A stretch of DNA of 30,552 nucleotides from NORP240 sp942492445 (GCA_942492445.1 CALOEW010000081.1:1-30552); one strand, 5' to 3'; counted from the stretch's first letter, positions 17,632 to 26,076 are shown. Notes: generated by a model not told the origin, from the letters alone. A program made the numbers and translations.

Positions 17632-18399
17632 GTGGGTGAAATTGTTCGCTATAAGCGCGATGTGTGGGGTGAGGAGGTAATTCTCGGGGTTTCCTGGGAT
17701 TTGCTGTGGGTTGTTGCTGTTGCCGTGCTGGTGTTGCTGGCAGCGCATGCAATCATCATGGCGGCCCTTGCCAACAAGAAAATGGACATGCCTTCTGCCG
17801 AAGGCCGGCGAGTCAGCCGTCACGAGGTAATTGACCGTGCATTTCACTGGGTCATGGCGCTGGCTATTCTTGTCCTGATTATTACCGGTGTCGCACCGAT
17901 CCTCGGCTGGCGGATTGCCTGGCTGAATATTCACTGGATTTCCGGTCTGGTCCTGACCTTTGTGGTGGTGTTCCACATAATCCGGTCCCTGTTCTGGCAG
18001 GATTTCAAAGCTATGATTCTGAGCCCCAAGGACTTCGGTGAACCGTTTGACTCCACCCTCAAGCCGGGTAAGTATTCCTTTGAACAGAAGGGAATGCACT
18101 GGGCAGTGACAATCGTTGCTCTCACTGTGATTATAACCGGGGTTCTGCTGTTTATGCAGATCGATACACCATTCTGGGATCGCACCAACAGCATGCCGGA
18201 AAGTACCCTGGGTCTGGTTTTCCTGCTGCACGGACTGTCCACTCTGGCGTTGATTGCATTGGCAGCCACGCATATTTATTTCGCATTGCGTCCGGAAAAG
18301 TTGTTTTACACACGATCGATGGTCAAAGGCTGGATCTCCGAAGAGGAAATGAACGCCAACCACGATCCGTCCAAGTGGTCACCCAAAGAAGCGGAATAA
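17632..18399 (+). CDS. Formate dehydrogenase-type cytochrome b (cytochrome b556/b561 family)
   Basis: A 255-aa multi-spanning membrane protein resembling the gamma subunit FdnI/FdoI. An extra N-terminal helix (about 21-46) precedes the four-helix core. Candidate haem ligands are the conserved histidines in 'RHEVIDRAFHWVMAL', 'NIHWISGLVLTFVVVFHIIR', 'KGMHWAVTIV' and 'LLHGLSTLALIALAATHIYFAL', enough for two bis-His haems as in FdnI. In formate dehydrogenase this subunit takes electrons from the periplasmic iron-sulfur chain to menaquinone or ubiquinone. It follows the FAD subunit by 54 bases on the same strand, with a good AAGGGGAA ribosome site before GTG 17632. No formate dehydrogenase catalytic gene is near. 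The simplest reading is that it anchors the exported molybdenum hydroxylase and passes its electrons to the quinone pool. That partnership is inferred from context. Confidence 0.88.
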   Translation: MGEIVRYKRDVWGEEVILGVSWDLLWVVAVAVLVLLAAHAIIMAALANKKMDMPSAEGRRVSRHEVIDRAFHWVMALAILVLIITGVAPILGWRIAWLNIHWISGLVLTFVVVFHIIRSLFWQDFKAMILSPKDFGEPFDSTLKPGKYSFEQKGMHWAVTIVALTVIITGVLLFMQIDTPFWDRTNSMPESTLGLVFLLHGLSTLALIALAATHIYFALRPEKLFYTRSMVKGWISEEEMNANHDPSKWSPKEAE

Positions 18400-18406
18400 G
18401 CCCTGG

Positions 18407-18440
18407 CCGGCCGGCTGCATCCAGCAGCGCGGCCGGGTTT
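18407..18440 (+). terminator. GC-rich hairpin after cytochrome b gene
   Basis: CCGGCCG-GCTGC (18407-18418) pairs with GCAGC-g-CGGCCGG (18424-18436) with one bulge and loop ATCCA, then GTTT. It lies eight bases past the stop codon and probably acts with the stronger hairpin at 18504 as a terminator pair. Confidence 0.5.
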
Positions 18441-18503
18441 GACCTGCGGAGACCGGGTATCGGCTGGCAGGGACCTCAGCCAGATTCCATCGACTAACCA
18501 GAG

Positions 18504-18527
18504 ACCCGCCGCCGGCGGGTTTTCCTT
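18504..18527 (+). terminator. Rho-independent terminator
   Basis: ACCCGCC (18504-18510), loop GCC, GGCGGGT (18514-18520), then TTTCCTT. This is a perfect seven-pair GC-rich stem with a T-rich tail, a classical intrinsic terminator. It ends the molybdenum hydroxylase-cytochrome b operon and separates it from the next gene, which begins 32 bases later. Confidence 0.8.
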
Positions 18528-18558
18528 GATTACGTTCGACCAATTGCGAGACTGAACT

Positions 18559-18957
18559 GTGATAAACGACGATATAGAAACCATTGAATCAGGATATGAG
18601 TTCCTGTTGGCGTACGCGGCACAGGGACGCCCGGCGGATATGGAAGCCAAAGGACCGGGGCCTCACGCCAGGCCGACACTGGAAGGTATGTTGAAGGCTA
18701 TGCAGAATCTGGTTAAGGCGTTTTCCGCCAGTGCCGACAATTTTGAGCAGTTGATCGCGGACGACTGCAACAAGGCCGGTGCGGCTCTGGCGTTTATCCT
18801 GGCCCAGAAAAAAATTGGATCTGAAATCGTGGACAACCTGAACGCCTCGATTCACCTCCGTGCGGTGCTGACTGACCTGTTCCTCTACGGCGAAGCCAAT
18901 GAACCTCTCGATAGTGGAGTCCAGGAACAACCCCTGTGGGAAGAAGCCAAGCGCTGA
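18559..18957 (+). CDS. Unrecognised 132-aa cytoplasmic protein
   Basis: I do not recognise this family. The frame opens at GTG 18559 behind a weak GAGACTG. The protein has no signal peptide or membrane segment and looks mostly helical. Features are an acidic N-terminus with 'IESGYEFLLAYAAQGR', a Pro/Gly segment ('KGPGPHARPT', about residues 31-40), a helix-rich middle ('MLKAMQNLVKAFSASADNF'), one Cys near residue 74 and an acidic tail. Codon usage resembles the neighbours. It is bracketed by two strong terminators (18504 and 18981), so it should be its own transcription unit or a read-through product. Position next to the molybdenum hydroxylase-cytochrome unit suggests, but does not show, a related role such as assembly or cofactor loading. 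Confidence 0.7.
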   Translation: MINDDIETIESGYEFLLAYAAQGRPADMEAKGPGPHARPTLEGMLKAMQNLVKAFSASADNFEQLIADDCNKAGAALAFILAQKKIGSEIVDNLNASIHLRAVLTDLFLYGEANEPLDSGVQEQPLWEEAKR

Positions 18958-18980
18958 TCCCGACCAGTTCCGAGTCTTTG

Positions 18981-19016
18981 AACGGGATGAGTGCCCACGG
19001 CCTCATCCCGTTTCTG
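18981..19016 (+). terminator. Intrinsic terminator after the 132-aa gene
   Basis: AACGGGATGAG (18981-18991) pairs perfectly with CTCATCCCGTT (19002-19012) over eleven bases around the loop TGCCCACGGC, followed by TCTGCTTA. The hairpin is strong with a moderate tail. Confidence 0.75.
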
Positions 19017-19060
19017 CTTATGGGCCGGCAGTTCCCATTCAACCAGTCAGGTAACAATCC

Positions 19061-20062
19061 ATGCAATGGCCACCCCGGCTGCAATTAGCCAACCTTCCGA
19101 CACCGCTGATCAGACTGGAGCGGTTTTCACGACGGTTCAACGACGTCGATCTCTGGATCAAGCACGACGAGCTGACCGGATTGGAAGTGTCCGGAAACAA
19201 GATACGCAAACTGGAGTTTTCCATCGCCCAGGCTGTGGAGGAAGGCTGCGACACGTTGATCACCTGCGGTGGTGTCCAGTCCAATCATTGCCGTGCCACC
19301 GCCATTCTGGGCGCCAGACTGGGAATGAAGGTCCACCTGCTGCTCAGAGGAGAAAAACCGGAGCTGGCGGATGGAAACCTTATGCTGGATTATCTGGCCG
19401 GGGCGGACGTGACTTTCATACCGGTTTCGGAGTGGCCCACGCACTCACAGGTCGCGAAGCAGATGCAGGAGCAATACCGGGCCCAGGGCCGGCGTGCCTT
19501 TTTTATCCCGGTGGGGGCCAGCGACGAAATCGGACTGTGGGGATACGTGGCAGCCAGCCAGGAATTACAGCAGGATTTCGAGCAGCAAGGCATTGACCCT
19601 GACTATATTGTGGTGGCAACCGGTTCCGGCGGTACCCAGGCCGGGCTGATCGCCGGTAAGGCGATGTTCGGGATCAGAGCGGAGATACTGGCTTTCAATG
19701 TCAGCGATGATGCCGGCTATTTCCATCGCAAGGTCAGTAGCGACCTGCGACTGTGGCGCAACAGGTATAACATTCAGCTGGACACCGATTCATTGGGTAT
19801 CCGAACAGTCGAGGGTTACCTGGGGCCAGGCTATGGCAGGGCCGGCAGGGAAATCTTCCGTACCATAGAGGATTTGGCCCGCCAGGAAGGGGTTTTCCTC
19901 GATCCGGTCTATACAGGTAAGGCGTTCCATGGCATGGTAAATGAGCTGCTGAAGACTGATCAGAATGAGAAATCGGCTCTGCCGGCAGCAAGAAGCGTGG
20001 TTTTTATCCATACCGGAGGTCTGTTTGGACTTTTTCCACAAAAGCAGGGCTTCGAGTTTTGA
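19061..20062 (+). CDS. PLP-dependent D-cysteine desulfhydrase / ACC deaminase family enzyme
   Basis: A 333-aa fold-type II PLP enzyme, the usual length for this family. The PLP lysine is K47 in 'SGNKIRKLEF'. Next come the substrate/PLP motif 'CGGVQSNHCRA', the phosphate-binding loop 'ATGSGGTQAGL' (about residues 186-196) and the closing 'FIHTGGLFGLF'. DcyD of E. coli (D-cysteine to pyruvate, sulfide and ammonia) and ACC deaminase share these motifs. The 'GGLFGLF' end is common to both, so the exact substrate is open. It is cytoplasmic. It starts at ATG 19061 with only a weak ribosome site (CAGGT). The following gene starts 46 bases after its stop, so it may be the first gene of a unit with the TolB-like lipoprotein and the large peptidase. 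Confidence 0.87.
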   Translation: MQWPPRLQLANLPTPLIRLERFSRRFNDVDLWIKHDELTGLEVSGNKIRKLEFSIAQAVEEGCDTLITCGGVQSNHCRATAILGARLGMKVHLLLRGEKPELADGNLMLDYLAGADVTFIPVSEWPTHSQVAKQMQEQYRAQGRRAFFIPVGASDEIGLWGYVAASQELQQDFEQQGIDPDYIVVATGSGGTQAGLIAGKAMFGIRAEILAFNVSDDAGYFHRKVSSDLRLWRNRYNIQLDTDSLGIRTVEGYLGPGYGRAGREIFRTIEDLARQEGVFLDPVYTGKAFHGMVNELLKTDQNEKSALPAARSVVFIHTGGLFGLFPQKQGFEF

Positions 20063-20108
20063 TTGGCATCAACGTTTGGACGGCCATTGGCCGGTACGGA
20101 TCCTGATT

Positions 20109-21350
20109 ATGAAACTGTACTTTAAAAAAGTTCTTGTGTTACTGGTTGTTTCGCCACTGATGCTGGTTGCCTGCGACAATGAAACCACACCGAGCCGGGC
20201 TGCGGCACCGACTGACCCGGGAGACGGCTACAGCAGCGCCACTTCTTCAGCCGGGCAGCAGCCCCGACCGTCCGACGGCGCTGCCGGAGCTACCGGCTAC
20301 AGCGAGCTGCCTGTTGCCACCGGAAACATGGACGAGAACGAGTCACTGTTGCTCACCAACACCCGTCAGCTGATTACCACCGGAGTGCGGTCAGGTGAAG
20401 GTTATTTCAGTGCCGATGGCAATCGCTTTATCTTTCAGAGCGAAGTGCCGGGCGATAATCCGTTTTACCAGATATTCCTGATGGACCTTCAGACCGGCGC
20501 AATTGACAAAGTTTCTCCGGGCATCGGGCTTACCACCTGCTCCTGGATTCACCCGTCCCTGGACCGGGTTCTTTTTGCCTCGACCCACGAAGATCCCCGG
20601 GCGAGTCAGAAACAGGCCGATGAAATCGCCTTTCGTAACAGTGGCCAGGAACGCGCCTATGCCTGGGACTATGACCAGTACTACGATATCTACCAGGCCG
20701 ATCCTGATGGCGGCGGGCTGGTCAATCTGACCCAGACTCCAGGCTATGACGCCGAGGGCTCCTATTCACCCGACGGCAGCAGGATACTGTTCGCGTCCAA
20801 TAGAGAAGCTTATCAGCGACCCTTGAGTCTTGCTGAACAGAAACTCTTCGAGGACGACAGTTCCTATTTCATGGATCTCTACATGATGGATGCAGATGGC
20901 GGCAATGTTCAACAGTTGACCTTCTCGCCAGGCTACGATGGTGGTCCCTTCTTCAGTGCCGATGGCCGCAGAATCGTCTGGCGTCGTTTCAATCCCGATG
21001 GTAACAGCGCCGAGATCTGGACCATGGACGCAGACGGCAGCAACCAGCGCCAGCTTACTGCTGAAGCCATGGTGTCCTGGGGACCCTATTTCCACCCCAG
21101 TGGCGATTACATCATTTATTCCAGCAATGTCCTGGGGCACGCCAATTTCGAGTTGTTTATGATCGACCTGGAAGGCATGAAGGAACCCGTAAGGGTAACC
21201 AATACCGAGGGTACCGATATTCTGCCTGTGTTTTCACCTGACGGCAGCCGGATGGCCTGGAGCAGCACGCGAACGGAAGATGGCAGCTCGCAGATTTTTA
21301 TTGCCGATTGGAATGACGCAGCCGCCCGCGGACTCCTGGGGCTGGACTGA
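20109..21350 (+). CDS. TolB-like WD40/PD40 beta-propeller lipoprotein
   Basis: A 413-aa envelope protein. The short basic signal 'MKLYFKK' runs into a hydrophobic core and the lipobox 'LMLVAC', so it is predicted lipid-anchored. A low-complexity Ala/Ser/Gly/Pro linker follows to about residue 75. At least five PD40 propeller blades are visible by their turn motif: 'FSADGNRFIFQSE', 'YSPDGSRILFASNRE', 'FSADGRRIVWRRF', 'FHPSGDYIIYSSN' and 'FSPDGSRMAWSSTR'. These resemble the C-terminal propeller of TolB and are common in exported peptidase-associated proteins. ATG 20109 was chosen because it gives a proper signal peptide; an earlier in-frame start at 19965 lies inside the preceding gene. It ends 24 bases before the M1-M28 gene, so the two are likely co-transcribed and perhaps co-operate in the periplasm. 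The function is not established. Confidence 0.85.
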   Translation: MKLYFKKVLVLLVVSPLMLVACDNETTPSRAAAPTDPGDGYSSATSSAGQQPRPSDGAAGATGYSELPVATGNMDENESLLLTNTRQLITTGVRSGEGYFSADGNRFIFQSEVPGDNPFYQIFLMDLQTGAIDKVSPGIGLTTCSWIHPSLDRVLFASTHEDPRASQKQADEIAFRNSGQERAYAWDYDQYYDIYQADPDGGGLVNLTQTPGYDAEGSYSPDGSRILFASNREAYQRPLSLAEQKLFEDDSSYFMDLYMMDADGGNVQQLTFSPGYDGGPFFSADGRRIVWRRFNPDGNSAEIWTMDADGSNQRQLTAEAMVSWGPYFHPSGDYIIYSSNVLGHANFELFMIDLEGMKEPVRVTNTEGTDILPVFSPDGSRMAWSSTRTEDGSSQIFIADWNDAAARGLLGLD

Positions 21351-21374
21351 CGAACCGATCTGGAGTTCCGCAAT

Positions 21375-24300
21375 ATGAACGTGACGTTGACTCGAAGCAG
21401 GTTTCTAGGGGGGCTGTTCCTGACCCTGCTGACAACCCTGGCCGGTGCACAGACGGAGCAGGGTACGGTGCATCACAGGTTAACGGTGACGCTGGATCCC
21501 GAAAGCAATTACATCAGTGTGCAGGATACCATCACCCTGCCCGCCGAACTGGTTTCGGATGTACTGAGTTTTCGTCTCAATGATGCCCTGAGTGTAACTG
21601 AAAGTTCTGCGCCTCTTGCCAACCCCGAAAGCAGTGACAGCGGCAGGTCGATCGGCATTAACAGTACCGGTGCCGATACGGCATCCTATAACCGCTATCG
21701 ACTGTCAACAACAGGCCGGGGTCTGCAGGAATTTCGAATCAGTTACGAGGGCAGTATCTTTCAGCAGGCTGAGCAGACTTCCGCGCAGTATTCCCAGAGT
21801 TTTTCCGAAACATCCGGCATCATTACCGGGCAGGGGGTATACCTCAATGGTGCCAGCTTGTGGGTGCCCGACTTCCAACAGGAACTGGTGAGTTTCGATC
21901 TACAGGTACGGTTTGAGCCGGGCAGTGGCGACTGGACCGCGATAAGTCAGGGCACGGCCAGTGGCGCAAATCGTTGGATCGAAAACAACCCCATGGAGGA
22001 AATCTACCTGATCGCCGCCCGGTTCACCCGTTATGCTGAGGAGTCGGATGGAGTGGACATGCTTGTCTACCTGCGTCAGCCGAACCCTAATCTAGCGGCC
22101 AGGTACCTGGATGCCACGGAACGTTACCTGGCTCTCTACGAGCCCCTGCTGGGGGATTACCCGTTCGACAAATTCGCACTAATTGAAAATTTCTGGGAAA
22201 CCGGTTACGGAATGCCATCGTTTACGCTGCTTGGGCCTCAGGTCATCCGCTTTCCGTTCATTATAGACTCGTCCTATCCCCATGAGATTCTGCATAACTG
22301 GTGGGGCAACAGTGTCTATCCCGATTATGAGTCCGGCAACTGGAGTGAAGGGCTGACCGCTTACCTGGCAGACCATCTCTTTCAGGAGATGAACGGTCAG
22401 GGCAGTGACTATCGCAAGGACAACCTGATCCGCTACCGGAACTATGTGGCGGAAGGAGCCGATTTCCCTCTGTCGGAATTCACATCCCGGGATTCGGCAG
22501 CGACTCAGGCGGTAGGCTATGGGAAATCGCTGATGCTCTGGCACATGCTGCGCAGGCGTATAGGGGACGAGCTGTTCATCCAGGGACTGCGCCAATTGTA
22601 CCGGGACTACCGGTTCCAGCAGGTTGGCTTCAAGGAAATTGCCTCTTTATTCTCCGAAGTGACCGGTAATGATCTGATGCCATTTTTCACACAATGGGTT
22701 GATCGGGTCGGGGCACCGAAACTGGAGATTACTGTTCAGGAAGTCAGTGAGAATAAGGCTCGAATCATGTTTACTCAGGTTCAGAACGGAGAAGCCTACC
22801 AGTTAAACGTGCCAGTTGCATTGTTTTACTCCGGTGAACAGGAGCCAATGGTTTACAAGGTAGACCTGGCACAAAAATACCAGGGTGTGGTGGCGGGAGA
22901 TTTTGACAGCCTGCAGGCTGTAGTTGTGGACCCTGACTTCGACCTTTTCAGGCAGCTGGACAGGGAGGAAATACCTCCCACCATCGGTCAGCTGTTCGGC
23001 GCCTCACAGATCAGCTTTGTCATACCCAGAGAAAACAGAGGCCACTGGATCCAGCTGGCCGAGTCCTTTGCGGCAGGTGTCGATGCGCAGATCATTATGG
23101 CAGAGGACCTGGAGCGGTTGCCGGACGACCGGGCGGTGTGGATTCTTGGCCGTGACAATCCATTGATTGATGTCATAGCCGGGGCGATCAGTTTCTACGA
23201 TGCCCGATTCACGGACGCAGGCCTGCATTTGTCAGGCAGCCAGGTCGACTTTGATGGCCGCAGTTCCGTACTTACAGCCAGACACCCGGGCAATGCTGAT
23301 CTGGCAATTGGCTGGATACATGTTGACGACATGGTGGCAATGCCGGGGATGATCGAAAAGCTTCCCCACTACGGGAAATATTCGTTTCTGAGTTTTGTCG
23401 GCGCCGAACCCACTAATGACGTTAAGGGAATCTGGACCAGCCCCGAGTCGCCCATGGTCTGGTTGTCGAATAACCTGCCTGCAGACTACCAGATGCCTGA
23501 GCTGCCCGCAGTGGAGCCGCTGGCCACATTACCCCCCAGGTACCTGCCGGAGCAATTGCAGCGCCATGTGTTGACGCTGGCTTCAGCAGACATGGAAGGG
23601 CGCAGGGCAGGCACTCGTGGTGCCCAACGGGCCGCTGCTTACATTGCCGGGCAGTTTCAACAGCTCGGCCTGCTGGCGCCGGGCGGGTCCTATGTGCAGG
23701 AGTGGCAGGCATCAGTACCGGGCGAAGGTGAAACCACGCTACGCAATGTCGTTGCTCTGCTGCCGGGAAGCGATCCCGAACTGGACGATGCGCCGGCCGT
23801 GCTTGGCGCCCATTTCGATCATCTGGGTGCAGAGGGAGGCATTCATTTTGGTGCCGACGACAATGCCTCGGGTATCAGCATCTTGCTGGAGGTGGCCGCC
23901 AAGTTATCCCGTTCCTTCACGCCGAAACGGCCGATCGCTTTTGTTGCATTCACTGCTGAGGAAAGCGGATTGCTGGGTTCCACCCGTTTTGTCGAACAGC
24001 CTCCCGGCATGCTGCAGACCTCCGGTCTCTTCGCCATGGTCAACCTGGACAGTGTGGGGCGGCTCGAAGGAAGACCGATTCAGGTGTTTGGCGCCGACAG
24101 CGCCTATGAGTGGCCATTCATGGCACAAGGTATCGGTTTCACCATCGGAGTGGATTCCATACTGGCGGATTCGGTCATCGCCAGCAGTGATCACGTACCG
24201 TTTCTCAACCACGGGATACCCGCAATACATCTTTTTGCCGGTTCCCACGCCGATTATCACCGGCCGACGGACACTGCGGATAAACTCGACTACCAGGGCA

Positions 24301-24683
24301 TGTCGGATATCGCTCTGTGGGTCGAAGAAGCCATGGTATTCCTGGGTGACCGGGAAGCGCCGCTGCGCGTAACTCTGGACGGTGCAGCGGTGCAGATGAA
24401 TTCCAGCGCCGGTACCGCCAGAGAGGCCAGCCTTGGAACAGTGCCGGACTTTACCTACGGGGGTGAAGGCGTAAGAATTTCCGACATCCTTCCTCGAGGC
24501 GCAGCAGCACAGGCGGGACTGGCTCCCGGCGACGTGCTGTTAAGGTATGACGATAAGGCAATTACCGACTTGCAGACTTATTCAAACCTGATTCGTGAAT
24601 CAGCTCCTGGGCAGGAGGTGCGATTGCTTATCCGCAGGGACAACCGGGAAGTGATGTTACCAGTCACCCTGCAATCGCGTTAG
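21375..24683 (+). CDS. Exported M1-type and M28 metallopeptidase fusion with C-terminal PDZ domain
   Basis: A 1102-aa protein with an N-terminal signal ending near 'LAGAQT'. Residues about 25-500 are an M1-type aminopeptidase: the zinc motif 'HEILHNWW' gives H303, E304 and H307, and the third ligand is E325 in 'NWSEGLTAY', a spacing one residue shorter than classical M1. Residues about 520-700 form a linker domain of unknown type. Residues about 720-1000 are an M28 zinc aminopeptidase: H813 in 'GAHFDHLG', D828/D829 in 'GADDNASG', E862/E863 in 'TAEESGLLGS', the Asp in 'VNLDSVGR' and a final His in 'HADYHRPTD'. Residues about 1015-1100 are a PDZ domain ('ILPRGAAAQAGLAPGDVLLRYD'). Both catalytic sets look intact. 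It is probably periplasmic and degrades peptides. It follows the TolB-like lipoprotein by 24 bases, and a bidirectional hairpin follows its stop. Confidence 0.9.
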   Translation: MNVTLTRSRFLGGLFLTLLTTLAGAQTEQGTVHHRLTVTLDPESNYISVQDTITLPAELVSDVLSFRLNDALSVTESSAPLANPESSDSGRSIGINSTGADTASYNRYRLSTTGRGLQEFRISYEGSIFQQAEQTSAQYSQSFSETSGIITGQGVYLNGASLWVPDFQQELVSFDLQVRFEPGSGDWTAISQGTASGANRWIENNPMEEIYLIAARFTRYAEESDGVDMLVYLRQPNPNLAARYLDATERYLALYEPLLGDYPFDKFALIENFWETGYGMPSFTLLGPQVIRFPFIIDSSYPHEILHNWWGNSVYPDYESGNWSEGLTAYLADHLFQEMNGQGSDYRKDNLIRYRNYVAEGADFPLSEFTSRDSAATQAVGYGKSLMLWHMLRRRIGDELFIQGLRQLYRDYRFQQVGFKEIASLFSEVTGNDLMPFFTQWVDRVGAPKLEITVQEVSENKARIMFTQVQNGEAYQLNVPVALFYSGEQEPMVYKVDLAQKYQGVVAGDFDSLQAVVVDPDFDLFRQLDREEIPPTIGQLFGASQISFVIPRENRGHWIQLAESFAAGVDAQIIMAEDLERLPDDRAVWILGRDNPLIDVIAGAISFYDARFTDAGLHLSGSQVDFDGRSSVLTARHPGNADLAIGWIHVDDMVAMPGMIEKLPHYGKYSFLSFVGAEPTNDVKGIWTSPESPMVWLSNNLPADYQMPELPAVEPLATLPPRYLPEQLQRHVLTLASADMEGRRAGTRGAQRAAAYIAGQFQQLGLLAPGGSYVQEWQASVPGEGETTLRNVVALLPGSDPELDDAPAVLGAHFDHLGAEGGIHFGADDNASGISILLEVAAKLSRSFTPKRPIAFVAFTAEESGLLGSTRFVEQPPGMLQTSGLFAMVNLDSVGRLEGRPIQVFGADSAYEWPFMAQGIGFTIGVDSILADSVIASSDHVPFLNHGIPAIHLFAGSHADYHRPTDTADKLDYQGMSDIALWVEEAMVFLGDREAPLRVTLDGAAVQMNSSAGTAREASLGTVPDFTYGGEGVRISDILPRGAAAQAGLAPGDVLLRYDDKAITDLQTYSNLIRESAPGQEVRLLIRRDNREVMLPVTLQSR

Positions 24684-24692
24684 GAAAACGTG

Positions 24693-24720
24693 GATTAGGC
24701 AACTCCGGTGTTGCCTGATC
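24693..24720. terminator. Bidirectional hairpin terminator between convergent genes
   Basis: GATTAGGCAAC pairs with GTTGCCTGATC over eleven positions (one T-G wobble) around the loop TCCGGT. It sits nine bases after the peptidase stop and overlaps the stop codon of the small minus-strand gene. A short T run (CACGTTTT) follows on the minus-strand side. Confidence 0.7.
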
Positions 24721-24868
24721 AGCGCATCTGGGAGAGTGCCACAACGGCGCCCAGCATGAACAGACCCATGATCAGCAGAATTCGTTTACTGGTTGCGGTA
24801 TGTTCCGGCGCCCAGTTGTAGGTTTCTTCCTCTACGAAAAGACAGTGTTCCACTTTTTTCGAAAACAT
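24719..24868 (-). CDS. Small single-span membrane protein, 49 aa, unrecognised
   Basis: A 49-codon gene below the size usually called. Its start ATG 24868-24866 is preceded by GGAG nine bases upstream, and its stop lies in the terminator hairpin shared with the convergent peptidase gene. The N-terminal half is polar ('MFSKKVEHCLFVEEETYNW'), with one Cys at residue 9. The second half is one transmembrane helix ('ILLIMGLFMLGAVVAL', about residues 30-45) ending in 'SQMR'. The positive residues near the helix (SKR before it) fit an N-in, inner-membrane topology. A ribosome site, a membrane helix and its own terminator make a real gene likely. I know no function. It is divergent from the M48 gene, with 98 bases between. 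Confidence 0.7.
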   Translation of the reverse strand: MFSKKVEHCLFVEEETYNWAPEHTATSKRILLIMGLFMLGAVVALSQMR

Positions 24869-24966
24869 CGCAAACTACTCCAATACAGCTGATTCTATCA
24901 ATTGGTTCCAGGTAGGGAGTGTGCCCGATCCCACTTGAAACTACGAGCAAACAAAGAGGCAATCCA

Positions 24967-25815
24967 GTGGAGAATTATGGCCAATTGTGGCGAAGTCGGC
25001 GCTTCCTCGGAGGAGCCGATTCCGCAGGCCCGAAATATCTGCTTGTGCTGATGGTTTGCTTGACCCTCACACATTGTGGCTCCCTTTCCCTGGAACAGGA
25101 GGAACGACTGGGTGAGCAGCAGGTGGCCGAGTTGAATTCGGAACTGAACCTGGTGAACGATCCAATCGTGGTTGATTACATTGAACAGTTAGGCGCATCC
25201 TTAATTGCGGCCTTGACTGACGATTTCTATGAAATCAGATTTCGCGTAATTTACAGTGATGCGCTTAACGCTTTCGCAATTGCTGGGGGCAACATCTACG
25301 TTACAACCGGTGCGATTCTGGCTTCCCGGAATGTCGCAGAGCTGGCCAGTATAATGGCTCACGAAATTGCTCATGTACAAAGTGGCCATATAAGAAGCCA
25401 CTTCCAGCGCTTTCGTAATTCCCGCGCTACCGCTGAATTTACCGGGATTACGTTGGCTCTGCTGACCGGCAATCCATTCCTTGCAGGAGCGGGCGACGTG
25501 GCCGCCAATCTCGGGTCCTCCGCCTATATCGCCGCCCACACCCGCGAAGCCGAACGGGAAGCTGATTCACTGGCATTTCAGCTTTTGGTTACGGCGGGCT
25601 TCGACCCCCGTTCGCAACTCACCCTGCTTTCAAGGCTTCAGGTCGCCAGCCTGGAGCGGGAGTTACCAATGCCGTTTCTGTTGTCTCACCCGCTGCCGGC
25701 GGAACGGGTGGCTGATACCAGAGTGCGCCTGGAGACGGTCGATGCCGGTGAGCGGTGGCGTGTCAACGACGAAGGCCGATTGCAAGCCGTTCAGCAGTTG
25801 CTGCAGCGTCAGTGA
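24967..25815 (+). CDS. M48-family (Ste24-like) metallopeptidase lipoprotein
   Basis: A 282-aa zinc peptidase. The hydrophobic signal 'YLLVLMVCLTLTHC' ends in a lipobox, so it is predicted to be an envelope lipoprotein, as for the BepA/LoiP group. The zinc motif 'MAHEIAHVQSGH' gives H132, E133 and H136, and the third ligand is E196 in 'EAEREADSLA'. The fold spans about residues 55-260; there is no TPR tail as in BepA, so it is closer to LoiP/YggG or a minimal M48 peptidase. Known relatives take part in quality control of outer-membrane proteins. The start is GTG 24967, behind AGAGG with seven bases of spacing; an upstream GTG at 24919 has a ribosome site too close to work well. It appears to be a single-gene unit; the region to 26076 shows no other gene. 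Confidence 0.87.
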   Translation: MENYGQLWRSRRFLGGADSAGPKYLLVLMVCLTLTHCGSLSLEQEERLGEQQVAELNSELNLVNDPIVVDYIEQLGASLIAALTDDFYEIRFRVIYSDALNAFAIAGGNIYVTTGAILASRNVAELASIMAHEIAHVQSGHIRSHFQRFRNSRATAEFTGITLALLTGNPFLAGAGDVAANLGSSAYIAAHTREAEREADSLAFQLLVTAGFDPRSQLTLLSRLQVASLERELPMPFLLSHPLPAERVADTRVRLETVDAGERWRVNDEGRLQAVQQLLQRQ

Positions 25816-26076
25816 CATGCTGCCTGAGCCACTTCGCCCAGGGTGGCTGAACCGGCGGCAGCATTGCTTGATCAGGGGGTTCCTGGTCCGACTGTCCAAC
25901 GGGTGGAAATTCAACAAAAGTCTGATAGCATCAGGCAAGGTGGAACAGCAGCCTCCCGGAGTACAGGCGGCAGTGGATATGCCGGATTTCCAGCGGTTCT
26001 GTCCGTTTCCAACAAGTCACAACCGCACCGGGTCTGACACTGCCTGGCCCGGGGATCAGCATTCAGGGGTATACTG

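Noticed and set aside
17632..18399. Part of a formate dehydrogenase operon
   Set aside because: No FdnG/FdnH-type genes occur nearby; the adjacent catalytic genes are of the xanthine oxidase family.
25816..26076. Extra gene between the M48 and GlpQ genes
   Set aside because: Frames here on either strand have no ribosome site or motif; treated as intergenic.
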